Source of the DNA: Lysobacter sp.
GTDB taxonomy: Bacteria; Pseudomonadota; Gammaproteobacteria; Xanthomonadales; Xanthomonadaceae
Length of the DNA stretch: 64,000 bases
Reading direction: 5' to 3'
Assembly: GCA_027306995.1 (NCBI GenBank)
Contig: DAHUXS010000013.1
Coordinates: forward strand, 124,001-188,000
Shown here: in pieces, positions 55,853 through 64,000 of the stretch
How the letters are laid out: every line of letters begins with the position of its first letter
How positions within the stretch are numbered: position 1 is the first letter of the stretch
The notes under the pieces: model-generated
Told to the model about the DNA's origin: nothing
Databases searched by the model: none
Seen by the model: the letters and a program-made list of their open reading frames with translations, nothing else
Translations under genes and position numbers: made by a program

Positions 55853-56997
55853 AGCTGTTTTCCGAGATCGATCAGGAGAGCGATGCGTTCACGCAGGGCG
55901 TGGGCATCGCCAGTGGGCGGAGCTTGCAATGCACGTTGGATGAGGGCGACGGAGACGCCGGTGGTTGCGGCGATCATTTCCGCCTGCAACGCATCGGGCT
56001 GGGTGGCGGCAATGGGATCGCGACGGCGCAATTTGGCGATGAAGCGCGCGCGAACCGCCTGGTACAGCAGGTCGCCGCGACGGAAGCGCCACAGCAATTC
56101 GCCGGAAGCGGTGACGTGTTCGATCAGCGAGCGACGCTGGCGCACATGCCCTGGCAACAGCGGGCCGACGCGTTGCGTGCGCCACCACAACCACGCGACC
56201 AGCGCCAGCAATGCCGGCGCCCACGCCATCCAGCCCTTGCGCCCGATCACCATCCACAGGGATGGCAGGCCGGGTTCGTAGATGAGATGGAAGCTGCCGT
56301 GGCCGTCGTTGGGCGCCAGCAGTTGCGCGGTGAGCCACGCGCTCACCGGCGATTCAACGGCGTTGCGCTGGACCAGCTGTAGCGACGACAACACGTCGAC
56401 CGAACCCTTGCCGTGGGCGATGCGCGCCATCACCCAACCACCGGCGGGATCGCGCAGTCCGAAGGTCGGCGCGCCCTGCGAAAGATCGAAGCGCTGGTCG
56501 TAGCAGAACAGGCTTTCCGCCTTCGCCGCGCCGGGCGCGCTGAAACGCAGGCAGTCGTCGATGTCGTCGTCATCGCCGCGCTTGCGCCGTTGCACGCCGA
56601 GGATTTCGGTGAGCGTCGGTTCGCTACCGTCGCGATTGAGGTCGGCATCGCCCTGCGGCAGGGCAACCACCAAGTGGCCACCGCCTTCGACCCAATCGAG
56701 CAGGTCATAGGTTTCGTCGGCCTGCAAGCCAAGCGTGTCCTGCAACATCACCACGGTGTCGCGTTCGCCCAGGGGCGTCAGTTCGAGTTGCAGGCGCCGG
56801 CGCGATTGCGCGCTGCGTCCGCTCGCGCGCAAGGCTTTTTGCAAGGGATAGAGGCGATTCCACGTCGCCTCGCCACGCACCGGCATATCGACCCACTCGG
56901 TGACGCGATGCATGCCGTGGAACCACCACGCCACCAGGGCCGCCACCAGCAGGATGCCGGCGACGATCAGCGCGATGCCGCGACTGCGCGCGCTCAT
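55849..56997 (-). CDS. DUF4350-domain membrane protein of the MoxR operon
   Basis: A 382-residue protein with an N-terminal membrane anchor (GIALIVAGILLVAALVAWW) and a soluble DUF4350-like domain (about 40-250; DLLDWVEGGGHLVVALPQGD is typical). A second membrane segment lies near 265-285 (WMAWAPALLALVAWLWW), with a basic helical C-terminus. A role is not established for the family; it is regularly found between MoxR and DUF4129 genes. Overlaps of four bases on both sides tie it to the operon. Confidence 0.85.
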
Positions 56998-58586
56998 CGC
57001 GTCCACCCGAAACTGTTCGCCAATCCCGATACCAGGCCGTCGAATTCGGCGTCTTCCGGCAGGCGATGCGCATACGCGGCGTACTGCCAGGCGCGCACCA
57101 GCGCGCGGAAGCGCGTGCGGTCCTCTTCGCCCGGCAACTGCTGCGACGCGCGCAGGCATTCGGCTTCGGTCGCGCCGGGCACCAGCAATACCTGCGTGCG
57201 CGCGACCATCGATTCGACGCCGGCGCGATAGAGCAAGGCCATCGCCTGGCGACGCTGGCCCGACGCCCACAACTTGCGCACCGCGGTCGCGATGTCGTCG
57301 GGCAAGGCTTCGGGCACTTCGACGTCTTCGATCGCGATGTCGCTGGCGCGGCGACGCGATGTGCCGCCACTGCTCCACTGCGGCCATGCACGCACCAGCC
57401 ACCACAGCAGCAAGCCGACGATCGCGGCGACGATCGCCCACGCGACCACCTGCCCGATCGAGCCCAGTCCGCGCGCGAATGCGCCCAACCATTCCGGCAG
57501 ATTCCAGTCGCGCGTCTGTTGCGGGGTTGATTTGCGGATCGGTTCCCAACGCGTGATCTGCTTGCGCGGATGCAGTTCGGGATCGTCCTTCAGTTTCACC
57601 AGGGCATCGCGCAGGGATTGCTGCTGCGACTGCAGCGGTCCCGTCGCCGGTTCCAGCGATTGCGCCGGCGCCAGTTTCTGCTGGCCGCCGCCGGCAGTTC
57701 CGTGCACCGCGTTTTGCGGATTCGCGGGCTGGCCATGCACCGTGTTTTGCGGATTGACTTGAGCATGGACCATCCGTGGCTCCAATGCGATGCATGCGAT
57801 CACGATTGCCGCAGTCCCCGCCAGTCGCTGCAGGCGCGCGCGCATCCGCCGCAAGGCGATCTCCACGTCCCAGGCTTCCAGCTCGGTGCGGCGATTGAGA
57901 TACAGCCCGAACCCGGCGCCGACGTAGAACGGCTCGACCAGCGTCGTCGCCAGCCACGCCAGCGCGTTGTAGGCGAGCGCCATGCCCGGCGTGAATCCGG
58001 CCTGGAGGTTCTGCATCGCGCCGGCCCAGGTCTGCGGCAGGAATTCCGGCGGCACGAACATCCCCACCAACAGGATCGGGGCCAGCATCAACGCCACTTC
58101 GAAGTTCATGCACACCAGCGTCAACGCCGCCGCATGGCCGCTGGCGCGCGCACCGATCACGCGCCGGCGTTCGCGTCGCTGTCCCGCATCGCCGCCTTCC
58201 AGCAAATCCACCGGGAGATAGAGCGAACGCGCCGGACTCAGGCGACGCCAGACGAGATAGTCGAGCATCGGTCGCGGCAGGCCCCACTTCAATTGCGCGC
58301 GCAAGGTGCTCCGCATGTCGGGCACGTCGCCGAAGACCGCGCGCGACAGCACGTGCAGGACGATGCGATCGAACAGCGGCTTCAGCCACCACATCGCCAT
58401 CAACGCCCACCACGCGTGGTCGAAGATCCAGCCGAGTGCGTTCACGACGGCGAACACCGGCAAGGTCAGCGCCAGCCATGGCTTCCATATCGCACCGGCA
58501 TTGCGCCGGGTCAGCGCCGTGCCGAGCTCCATCGCTTCCCACGCCGAACGCGGGCGCAGCACCACGGCGATGCGTTCAATCTGCAC
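56994..58586 (-). CDS. Membrane protein with DUF4129-type C-terminus
   Basis: A 530-residue protein. Residues about 35-265 hold several membrane segments (LALTLPVFAVVNALGWIF; ALTLVCMNFEVALMLAPILLVGM; NALAWLATTLVEPFYVGAG). A Gln/Pro-rich periplasmic-looking spacer (about 270-350) follows, then a last segment (VVAWAIVAAIVGLLLWW) and a cytoplasmic DUF4129-like domain (RRQAMALLYRAGVESMVAR). The spacer includes the doubled unit NPQNTVHGQPA-NPQNAVHG. It overlaps spoIIM-like by 11 bases and DUF4350 by four. Confidence 0.82.
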   Translation of the reverse strand: MQIERIAVVLRPRSAWEAMELGTALTRRNAGAIWKPWLALTLPVFAVVNALGWIFDHAWWALMAMWWLKPLFDRIVLHVLSRAVFGDVPDMRSTLRAQLKWGLPRPMLDYLVWRRLSPARSLYLPVDLLEGGDAGQRRERRRVIGARASGHAAALTLVCMNFEVALMLAPILLVGMFVPPEFLPQTWAGAMQNLQAGFTPGMALAYNALAWLATTLVEPFYVGAGFGLYLNRRTELEAWDVEIALRRMRARLQRLAGTAAIVIACIALEPRMVHAQVNPQNTVHGQPANPQNAVHGTAGGGQQKLAPAQSLEPATGPLQSQQQSLRDALVKLKDDPELHPRKQITRWEPIRKSTPQQTRDWNLPEWLGAFARGLGSIGQVVAWAIVAAIVGLLLWWLVRAWPQWSSGGTSRRRASDIAIEDVEVPEALPDDIATAVRKLWASGQRRQAMALLYRAGVESMVARTQVLLVPGATEAECLRASQQLPGEEDRTRFRALVRAWQYAAYAHRLPEDAEFDGLVSGLANSFGWTR

Positions 58587-59604
58587 GCGTCGAACCTCCG
58601 CGTCCGCCCAGCAGCAACCACGCCAACACCAGCGACCACAGCATCGCGCCGACCGCGAACTTCACCGCCGGCGGAATCGCACCATTCGACGACCAGAACG
58701 CCTCGATCAATGCCGCCACGATCAGCATCGCGAAGAAGCCCATGCTCAGGCGTGCGCCATCGAGTCCGGCGGCGATCAAGGCATCGATGCGACGGCGACG
58801 CCCCGGTGCGACCAGCGCCATGCCGATGCGCAGGCCGGCGCCGCCGGAGATCACGACTGCAGTCAATTCCGGCGCCGAATGACCGACCACGAACGGCCAG
58901 AACGTCGAACCCGAACCGATCTGCTGTAGATGCCCCGCGACCGTTCCGCCGATCACACCGTTGAGGATCAGCGTGACCACCGTGCCGATCGCAAACAGGA
59001 TGCCGGTGGCAAAGGCGCGGAATCCGATGCTGACGTTGTTCCAGATGTAGTAGCCGAACATTCCGACATTGGTGCTGGCTTCGCGCATTTCGTAATGGCC
59101 GTGGTCGGCCGGGTTGTACATCCGCTCCATCTGCGCGACCTGCGCCGGGTCCATCAGCGTGTAGACCATGTCCGGCCGTTCCAGCGACAGCACGTAGCAC
59201 ACCACCAGCGGTACCACGAACAGCAGCAGCGACGCCAGCATGTAACCGCGATGCGCGCGCACCAGTCGCGGGAACCCGTTGAGCACGAAATCGGCCACCG
59301 GCCGGAAGCGCGCGGCAGGCGCGCGATAAAGCACGTTGTGGCCGCGTTGCATCAGGTCCTGCAAACGATTGGTCACCGACGGGCTGTAACCGCGACGGCG
59401 CGCCAGCGCCAGGTGCTGGCAGATGCGGCGATAACGCAAGGGCACGTCCTCGTCGCGCAGGCCCGTCCACGGCCGGCCCGACCACCGCGCCTGCGGCAAT
59501 TCGCCGCGTTGCTGCAACCAATCCTCGAACTCGCGCCATTCGTCCTGGTAACGCGCGACGAATCGTTCCTGGCGCAGCGTGCCGCCACCGTTCACTGCGC
59601 TCAT
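58576..59604 (-). CDS. Stage II sporulation protein M (SpoIIM)-family membrane protein
   Basis: A 342-residue protein of the DUF95/SpoIIM family. It has a charged N-terminal region (ARYQDEWREFEDWLQQRG), then membrane segments (GYMLASLLLFVVPLVVCYVL; FATGILFAIGTVVTLILNGV; FVVGHSAPELTAVVISGGAG; SLVLAWLLLGG). In non-sporulating bacteria these proteins sit in MoxR operons and their job is unknown. The ATG at 59604 shares one base with the RDD gene stop. Confidence 0.87.
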   Translation of the reverse strand: MSAVNGGGTLRQERFVARYQDEWREFEDWLQQRGELPQARWSGRPWTGLRDEDVPLRYRRICQHLALARRRGYSPSVTNRLQDLMQRGHNVLYRAPAARFRPVADFVLNGFPRLVRAHRGYMLASLLLFVVPLVVCYVLSLERPDMVYTLMDPAQVAQMERMYNPADHGHYEMREASTNVGMFGYYIWNNVSIGFRAFATGILFAIGTVVTLILNGVIGGTVAGHLQQIGSGSTFWPFVVGHSAPELTAVVISGGAGLRIGMALVAPGRRRRIDALIAAGLDGARLSMGFFAMLIVAALIEAFWSSNGAIPPAVKFAVGAMLWSLVLAWLLLGGRGGSTRAD

Positions 59605-60281
59605 CAGCGCCCCAGCAACCAGTTGGCGATGCCGGCCAGGCGCACCACGCCCATCGGCCCGCGTTCGCCGGTCAGCGGTTGGGCGATGTCGGCGAGTTCC
59701 TGCTGGCGTTCCGCGCTCAATTTCGGCAGGCGTTCGGCGAACGCGATCACCGCTTCCTGTTCGCCCGGCTGCATCGGCCACAGCGGCGTGGCGACGCCCT
59801 GCACGGTGAGATCGGCGATGGCATGGGTCGGCGCGACATGGATCACCAGCGTCGACGCAGCGAGATCGCCCAATCGCCGATTCCACGGATCGATCAGGCA
59901 CGACAGCAGACCGAAGGCATAGAACAGCGGCAAGCCGTCGGCGACGCGCAGCAGGTTGCGGGTGATCGACGCCATCCATCCCCCCGGCGCGCCATCGGCC
60001 GCGACCACTTTCAAGCCCAGCGCGCGCTTGCCCGGCGTCTGTCCATGCCACAACACCTCGAACAGGATCGGGTAGCCCCAGGTGATCACGAACAGCAGCA
60101 CCAGCCATACGCCCATGCCGGTCGCACCGAGCACGCCGAGCAATATCCCGGCCACCATCACGCAACCAAGGCGAATCGCGGCATCGATCAACCATGCCAG
60201 CGCGCGTGGTACCGGCCCCGCCGCCGGCAGGCGCAGCGCCACGCCTTCGGGCGTGTGGATTTCCCGTACGGTATCGAGCAT
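59604..60281 (-). CDS. RDD-family membrane protein heading the MoxR operon
   Basis: A 225-residue RDD-domain protein with PVPRALAWLIDAAIRLGCVMVAGI in pieces, WHGQTPGKRALGLKV, and membrane stretches in residues 30-85. The chosen ATG at 60281 begins MLDTVREIHTPEG and has GGGACAG upstream; an ATG at 60293 is an alternative. It is the first gene of a series in which every junction down to DUF58 overlaps: RDD, SpoIIM-like, DUF4129, DUF4350, MoxR, DUF58. Confidence 0.85.
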   Translation of the reverse strand: MLDTVREIHTPEGVALRLPAAGPVPRALAWLIDAAIRLGCVMVAGILLGVLGATGMGVWLVLLFVITWGYPILFEVLWHGQTPGKRALGLKVVAADGAPGGWMASITRNLLRVADGLPLFYAFGLLSCLIDPWNRRLGDLAASTLVIHVAPTHAIADLTVQGVATPLWPMQPGEQEAVIAFAERLPKLSAERQQELADIAQPLTGERGPMGVVRLAGIANWLLGR

Positions 60282-60342
60282 CGACTGTCCCATCCCCGAA
60301 CCAGTGTGCCGCAATGTCAGGCCATCTGCATGACTGTGGCGA

Positions 60343-60894
60343 TCAACGCGCGCGCGGCCGACCGGTCAGGTATTCATCCTTCAACTTGACGTAGTGGCTG
60401 GCCGAATAGAACAGCGCCTCGATCTCCGCGTCCGACAGCTTTCGTACGAACTTCGCCGGACTGCCCAGCCACATCTCGCCCGGCCCCATCACCTTGCCTG
60501 GCGCCAGCAATGCACCCGCGCCGAGGAAGCCGTGCTTCTGGATCACGGCGCCGTCGAGCACGCACGAACCCATGCCGATCAGGCAGGCGTCCTCGACCTT
60601 GCAGGCATGGACGATCGCCTTGTGGCCGATGGTGACGTCGCTGCCGATCACCGTGGCGAACCCGCCCAGCTTGGCGTGCGGGCCATCGTGGCTGACGTGG
60701 ATCACCGTGCCGTCCTGAACGTTGGTGCGATCTCCGATGTGGATGAAATTGACATCGCCGCGCACCACGGCCAACGGCCACACCGACACATCGTCGCCCA
60801 GCACCACGTCGCCGATCACGCGCGCGGACTCGTCGATGAAGACGCGCTCGCCGAGTTTCGGCATCTGGTCGAGATAGGGACGAACGGTGTTCAT
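60343..60894 (-). CDS. Gamma-class carbonic anhydrase-like protein (YrdA family)
   Basis: A 183-residue left-handed beta-helix built of hexapeptide repeats. The metal-site histidines lie in [15 protein letters not shown] and [15 protein letters not shown], and the [11 protein letters not shown] and NVQDGTV turns are as in YrdA/CaiE-type proteins. Such proteins bind metal and may hydrate CO2, but activity varies. The ATG at 60894 overlaps the stop of the threonine aldolase gene by four bases. Confidence 0.9.
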   Translation of the reverse strand: MNTVRPYLDQMPKLGERVFIDESARVIGDVVLGDDVSVWPLAVVRGDVNFIHIGDRTNVQDGTVIHVSHDGPHAKLGGFATVIGSDVTIGHKAIVHACKVEDACLIGMGSCVLDGAVIQKHGFLGAGALLAPGKVMGPGEMWLGSPAKFVRKLSDAEIEALFYSASHYVKLKDEYLTGRPRAR

Positions 60895-61910
60895 GCAGTG
60901 GCTCCGAAAATGCGCAGTGTTTCGATGGTGCGATCGATCCCGGCATCGTCGATATCGCGATGCACCACCATGCGGATGCTCGGCGTGTAGCCGATCGACA
61001 TGCGGATGCCGGCGGCGGCGAGCGCCTGCTTCAGGGCATCGAGGCGCTGCACCGGGACATCGATGAAGACCATGTTGGTGTGCTGCGCGTTCACCGCGAG
61101 TCCCGGCAGGTCGCGCAGGCCATCGGCGAGGCGCTTGGCGCGGGCATGATCGTCGGCCAGCTGCGCGACATGGTGATCGAGCGCATGCAGGCCCGCTGCA
61201 GCGAGGACACCGGCCTGGCGCAAGCCGCCGCCGACCATCTTGCGCCAGCGCCGCGCACCGTCGATCAGTTCGCGCGATCCCAACAACACCGATCCCGCCG
61301 GCGCACCCAGGCCTTTCGACAGGCAGACCGACACGCTGTCGAACGGCGCGACCAGCTGCTTCGGCGCGACGCCGCCCGCGACCGCCGCATTGAACAGGCG
61401 CGCGCCATCGAGGTGCAGCTTCAAGCCATGGCGATCGCACAGCGCGCGCATCGCCGCCGGATAGTCCAGCGGCAAGGTCCGGCCCATCCAGGTGTTCTCG
61501 AGGCAGACCAGTTTGGTCCGTGCGAAATGCGGATCGATCGGCTTGATCGCGCGTTCCACGTCGGCCAGCGGCAGGCTGCCGTCCGCGGCCTGCGGAATCG
61601 GCTGCGGCTGCACCGAACCGAGCACTGCGGCGCCACCGCCTTCGTACTTGTAGGTATGGGCGTCCATCCCGACGATGTATTCATCGCCACGCTGGCAATG
61701 CGCCAGCATCCCGACCAGGTTGGCCTGCGTTCCGGTCGGGCACCACAACCCTGCCTCGAAGCCGAGATCGGCGGCCAAGCGTTCCTGCAGCGCATTCACC
61801 GTGGGATCTTCGCCATAGACGTCGTCGCCGACCTCCGCGCGCGCCATTGCGTCGCGCATGGCGGGTGTGGGTCGGGTGACGGTGTCGCTGCGCAGGTCGA
61901 TGATGTCCAT
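60891..61910 (-). CDS. ltaE: Low-specificity L-threonine aldolase
   Basis: A 339-residue PLP enzyme cleaving threonine and allo-threonine to glycine and acetaldehyde. It starts [32 protein letters not shown] in pieces; the Schiff-base Lys is in [29 protein letters not shown] supplies the PLP-contacting Asp. The ATG at 61910 is divergent from exonuclease III, with 45 bases between starts. Confidence 0.93.
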   Translation of the reverse strand: MDIIDLRSDTVTRPTPAMRDAMARAEVGDDVYGEDPTVNALQERLAADLGFEAGLWCPTGTQANLVGMLAHCQRGDEYIVGMDAHTYKYEGGGAAVLGSVQPQPIPQAADGSLPLADVERAIKPIDPHFARTKLVCLENTWMGRTLPLDYPAAMRALCDRHGLKLHLDGARLFNAAVAGGVAPKQLVAPFDSVSVCLSKGLGAPAGSVLLGSRELIDGARRWRKMVGGGLRQAGVLAAAGLHALDHHVAQLADDHARAKRLADGLRDLPGLAVNAQHTNMVFIDVPVQRLDALKQALAAAGIRMSIGYTPSIRMVVHRDIDDAGIDRTIETLRIFGATA

Positions 61911-61955
61911 GGCGACATGATGCCAGCATCGGAGTTCCGGCCTACACTGCGCGAC

Positions 61956-62729
61956 ATGAAAATCGCCAGCTGGAACGTCAATTCCCTCAACGTGCGCCTG
62001 CCGCACCTGCAGCGCTGGTTGCAGGACTTCAAGCCCGACGTGGTCGGCTTGCAGGAGACCAAGCTCGAGGACGCGCGCTTCCCGCACGAAGCGCTGGCGA
62101 CCGACGGGTATGGCAGCGTGTTCTCCGGGCAGAAGACCTACAACGGCGTCGCCCTGCTTTCACGCGAGTATGAAATCGCCGACGTGCAGCGCGGCGTCCC
62201 CGGGCTCGACGATCCGCAGCAGCGTGCGATCGCCGCGACCATCAATGGCGTGCGCATCGTCGATCTCTACGTCGTCAACGGCGAAGCGGTCGGCAGCGAG
62301 AAATTCGAATACAAGATGCGCTGGCTCACCGCCGTGCACGCATGGCTGAAGGACGAGTTGACGCGCCATCCCAAGCTGGTGGTGATGGGCGATTTCAATA
62401 TCGCGCCCACCGATCTCGATGTCCACGATCCCAAGCGCTGGAAGGACAAGATCCTGTGTTCGGTGCCGGAACGCGAAATGCTGGCGTCGCTGGAATCGCT
62501 CGGGCTGCACGACAGCCTGCGCCTGCTCCATCCCGACGCGGAAAAGCAGTTCAGCTGGTGGGATTACCGGCTCGCGGCGTTCCAGCGCGGCTGGGGCCTG
62601 CGCATCGACCTGTTGCTGGTGTCGGATGCGCTAAAGGACAAGGTGAACGCGGCCGGCATCGATGTCGAACCGCGCACCTGGGAACGACCCAGCGACCATA
62701 CGCCAGCCTGGGTCGAACTCAACGTCTGA
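61956..62729 (+). CDS. xthA: Exodeoxyribonuclease III (AP endonuclease)
   Basis: A 257-residue EEP-family nuclease that cleaves AP sites in base-excision repair. It has [48 protein letters not shown] and [10 protein letters not shown], which covers the metal-binding Glu and the catalytic Asp/His set. A TACACT at 61943-61948 lies only seven bases before the ATG, so the message may be nearly leaderless. Its TGA abuts the convergent GlsB stop (TGATCA). Confidence 0.95.
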   Translation: MKIASWNVNSLNVRLPHLQRWLQDFKPDVVGLQETKLEDARFPHEALATDGYGSVFSGQKTYNGVALLSREYEIADVQRGVPGLDDPQQRAIAATINGVRIVDLYVVNGEAVGSEKFEYKMRWLTAVHAWLKDELTRHPKLVVMGDFNIAPTDLDVHDPKRWKDKILCSVPEREMLASLESLGLHDSLRLLHPDAEKQFSWWDYRLAAFQRGWGLRIDLLLVSDALKDKVNAAGIDVEPRTWERPSDHTPAWVELNV

Positions 62730-63005
62730 TCAGCGGGTGCGGCCACGCGTCAGCAGATTGACGATGGCGGAGAGCACCACCGCGCCGATCAACGACCACA
62801 GCAGGCTACCCATGTCGAACTGACCGCTCGCGGCATTGCCGCCATGGCCGGTGATCATGCCGCCGAGCCAGCCGCCGAGCAGCGAACCGACGATACCGAC
62901 GATGATGTTCATCACGATGCCCTGCTGGGCGTCACGACGCATGATGATGCTGGCCAACCAGCCAATGATGCCGCCGACAACGAGATAGATGATCCAACCA
63001 AGCAT
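62730..63005 (-). CDS. GlsB/YeaQ/YmgE-family small membrane protein
   Basis: A 91-residue protein with three hydrophobic glycine-rich segments (WIIYLVVGGIIGWLASIIM; IVMNIIVGIVGSLLGGWLGG; LLWSLIGAVVLSAIVNLL), the pattern of transglycosylase-associated stress proteins. GGAG nine bases before the ATG at 63005 supports the start. Expression in this family is usually stress-induced. It converges on xthA with no gap. Confidence 0.93.
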   Translation of the reverse strand: MLGWIIYLVVGGIIGWLASIIMRRDAQQGIVMNIIVGIVGSLLGGWLGGMITGHGGNAASGQFDMGSLLWSLIGAVVLSAIVNLLTRGRTR

Positions 63006-63111
63006 GGCCCGTTTCTCCAATAGGGGTAATGTGCGACGCAACCTTGCGTGCCCGCCCAGTGTTGGCGATCGATCGTGACGAATTTGTTCAGTGATACTGA
63101 ATGCGTGGAGT

Positions 63112-64000
63112 TCAGCGTGATGAACGCAACTTCGCATCACGTTCGACGATGGCGTCGATCTCGGCGCGCGGAAGTTTTCCGGTTTCGTTGCGCGGCAAGG
63201 CATCGACGCGGAGGATGCGTCGCGGCAGGAACACCGGATCGCTGGAGCGACGCAGCACGGCAAGGATGTCTTCGTCGCCCACACCGCGCTCCGTGGCAAC
63301 GATCGCGATCAGGCGCCGCACCCCCTGGGCATCCGGCGCGGCCTGCACCATCACGCCATCGCGCACGCCGGGCACCTGCTGCAATCGCCGGGTGAGATCG
63401 GCCAGCGACGCCCGCTTGCCGGCGATTTCCAAGAGATCGGCGCTGCGTCCGCGCAACGCGAAGCGACGGCCATCGAGCTCGACCAAATCGGCGAGCAACA
63501 CCGGCTGCGGCAATGATTCACGCAGCACCAGCGTGCCTTCCGCCTGCGGCTGCAGTTCCACGCCGGGCAGCAAGGTCCAATCGCTTTCGCGCGCTGTGCG
63601 CCGGCGCGCGATCACGCAGGTTTCGGTGGAACCGAACATCTCGCGCACTTCGCAGCCGTAACGCGTTTCCGCCGCCGCTGCCAGCTCCTGCGGCAACGGC
63701 GCGGTCGCGGTCACGATCACCTTGAGTTCCGGCAATTCGACCCCGGATTCCACCAGCGCGCGCAAATGCAATGGCGTGGTCACCAGCAGGCGCGGCGAAG
63801 GCACCTGCGCCAATGCTGCGGCGATGTCCTGCGGGAAGAACGGACGTCCGGCGTGCACCGCAGCGGGCCCGACCAGCGGCAACAGCACCGACAACTCCAT
63901 GCCGTACATGTGCTGTGGCGGCACGGTCGCGACGACGCTGAATTGCTCGTCGCGGTCAAGCAAGCCGTCGAGCGCGGCGACGTTCTGCGCGGTGCTGATG
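63112..64000 (-). CDS. AMP-binding acyl/aryl-CoA or -ACP ligase, C-terminal part (cut by the window edge)
   Basis: The last 296 codons of an ANL-superfamily ligase; the frame stays open through base 64000, so the N-terminus lies outside. Visible motifs are VVATVPPQHMYGMELS, the adenylate motif MFGSTETCVIARR, the hinge FALRGRSADLLEIAGKR, and C-terminal RRILRVDALPRNETGKLPR with the catalytic Lys of the small domain. Such ligases activate hydroxybenzoate for aryl-polyene synthesis (XanA2/ApeH type), which would fit the nearby cluster, but the substrate is not shown by what is visible and it lies 13 kb from xanB2. Confidence 0.85.
   Translation of the reverse strand, partial: ISTAQNVAALDGLLDRDEQFSVVATVPPQHMYGMELSVLLPLVGPAAVHAGRPFFPQDIAAALAQVPSPRLLVTTPLHLRALVESGVELPELKVIVTATAPLPQELAAAAETRYGCEVREMFGSTETCVIARRRTARESDWTLLPGVELQPQAEGTLVLRESLPQPVLLADLVELDGRRFALRGRSADLLEIAGKRASLADLTRRLQQVPGVRDGVMVQAAPDAQGVRRLIAIVATERGVGDEDILAVLRRSSDPVFLPRRILRVDALPRNETGKLPRAEIDAIVERDAKLRSSR

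Overview
The window is a 64-kb piece of a high-GC gammaproteobacterial chromosome, most likely from the Xanthomonadaceae (Lysobacteraceae; Lysobacter/Xanthomonas-type). The evidence is a xanthomonadin-like aryl-polyene cluster with a XanB2-type chorismatase, a candidate sX13-type small RNA downstream of polA, an rhlB/trxA/rho block with a Rho carrying a long disordered N-terminal insertion, and many 4-base start/stop overlaps. A hand-counted backbone line (36001-36060) is 68% G+C.

Layout. 1-9.8 kb is housekeeping: the pgaB-pgaC end of a poly-GlcNAc locus, a minus-strand ftsE-ftsX-(tandem receiver protein)-ung operon, an RhlB-like helicase, thioredoxin, and rho with a strong terminator. 9.8-17.8 kb is an accessory stretch. 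It holds an A+T-rich two-gene cassette (MazG-like pyrophosphohydrolase plus an EVE/PUA-like-HNH nuclease, about 42% G+C where counted), two tandem paralogous periplasmic proteins with TonB-C-like repeats, a LysR regulator divergent from a SnoaL-like protein and a quinone-oxidoreductase-type dehydrogenase, and a lower-GC secreted-protein/lipoprotein pair. 17.8-35.6 kb carries a 1121-residue membrane ankyrin-repeat protein with YcgL, an EptA/MCR-like phosphoethanolamine transferase, a cysteine-rich repeat protein, hemF, a DUF421 protein, uvrD-polA followed by the sRNA, a glutathione transferase, two large extragenic palindromic elements, a dipeptidyl-peptidase IV-like enzyme and a small secreted protein.

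35.7-50.4 kb is the aryl-polyene (xanthomonadin-like) cluster. A plus-strand block has ketosynthase, chain-length-factor-like protein, glycosyltransferase 2 and halogenase-like flavoprotein. A minus-strand block (transcribed from 48.0 to 40.8 kb) has ACP, COG4648 membrane protein, PlsC acyltransferase, ApeI-like dehydratase, LPLAT, LolA-like carrier, MMPL exporter, ApeP-like dehydratase and FabG reductase. A second plus-strand pair has another halogenase-like flavoprotein and the chorismatase. The inferred flow is chorismate to hydroxybenzoate (XanB2), ligase activation (a ligase of this type is cut by the right edge), ACP-bound polyene elongation, acyl/glycosyl attachment to a lipid, and MMPL/LolA-assisted export.

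50.4-63 kb holds hemB, aroE, an alpha/beta hydrolase, a translationally coupled RDD-SpoIIM-DUF4129-DUF4350-MoxR-DUF58 operon, a gamma-class carbonic anhydrase, threonine aldolase, exonuclease III and a GlsB/YeaQ small membrane protein. I saw no tRNA, rRNA, CRISPR array, transposase or prophage.

The best candidates for something undescribed are the MazG + EVE/HNH cassette, the low-GC secreted-protein/lipoprotein pair, and the paired TonB-C-like periplasmic proteins. All functional statements are inferred from reading the sequence; no database search was run.
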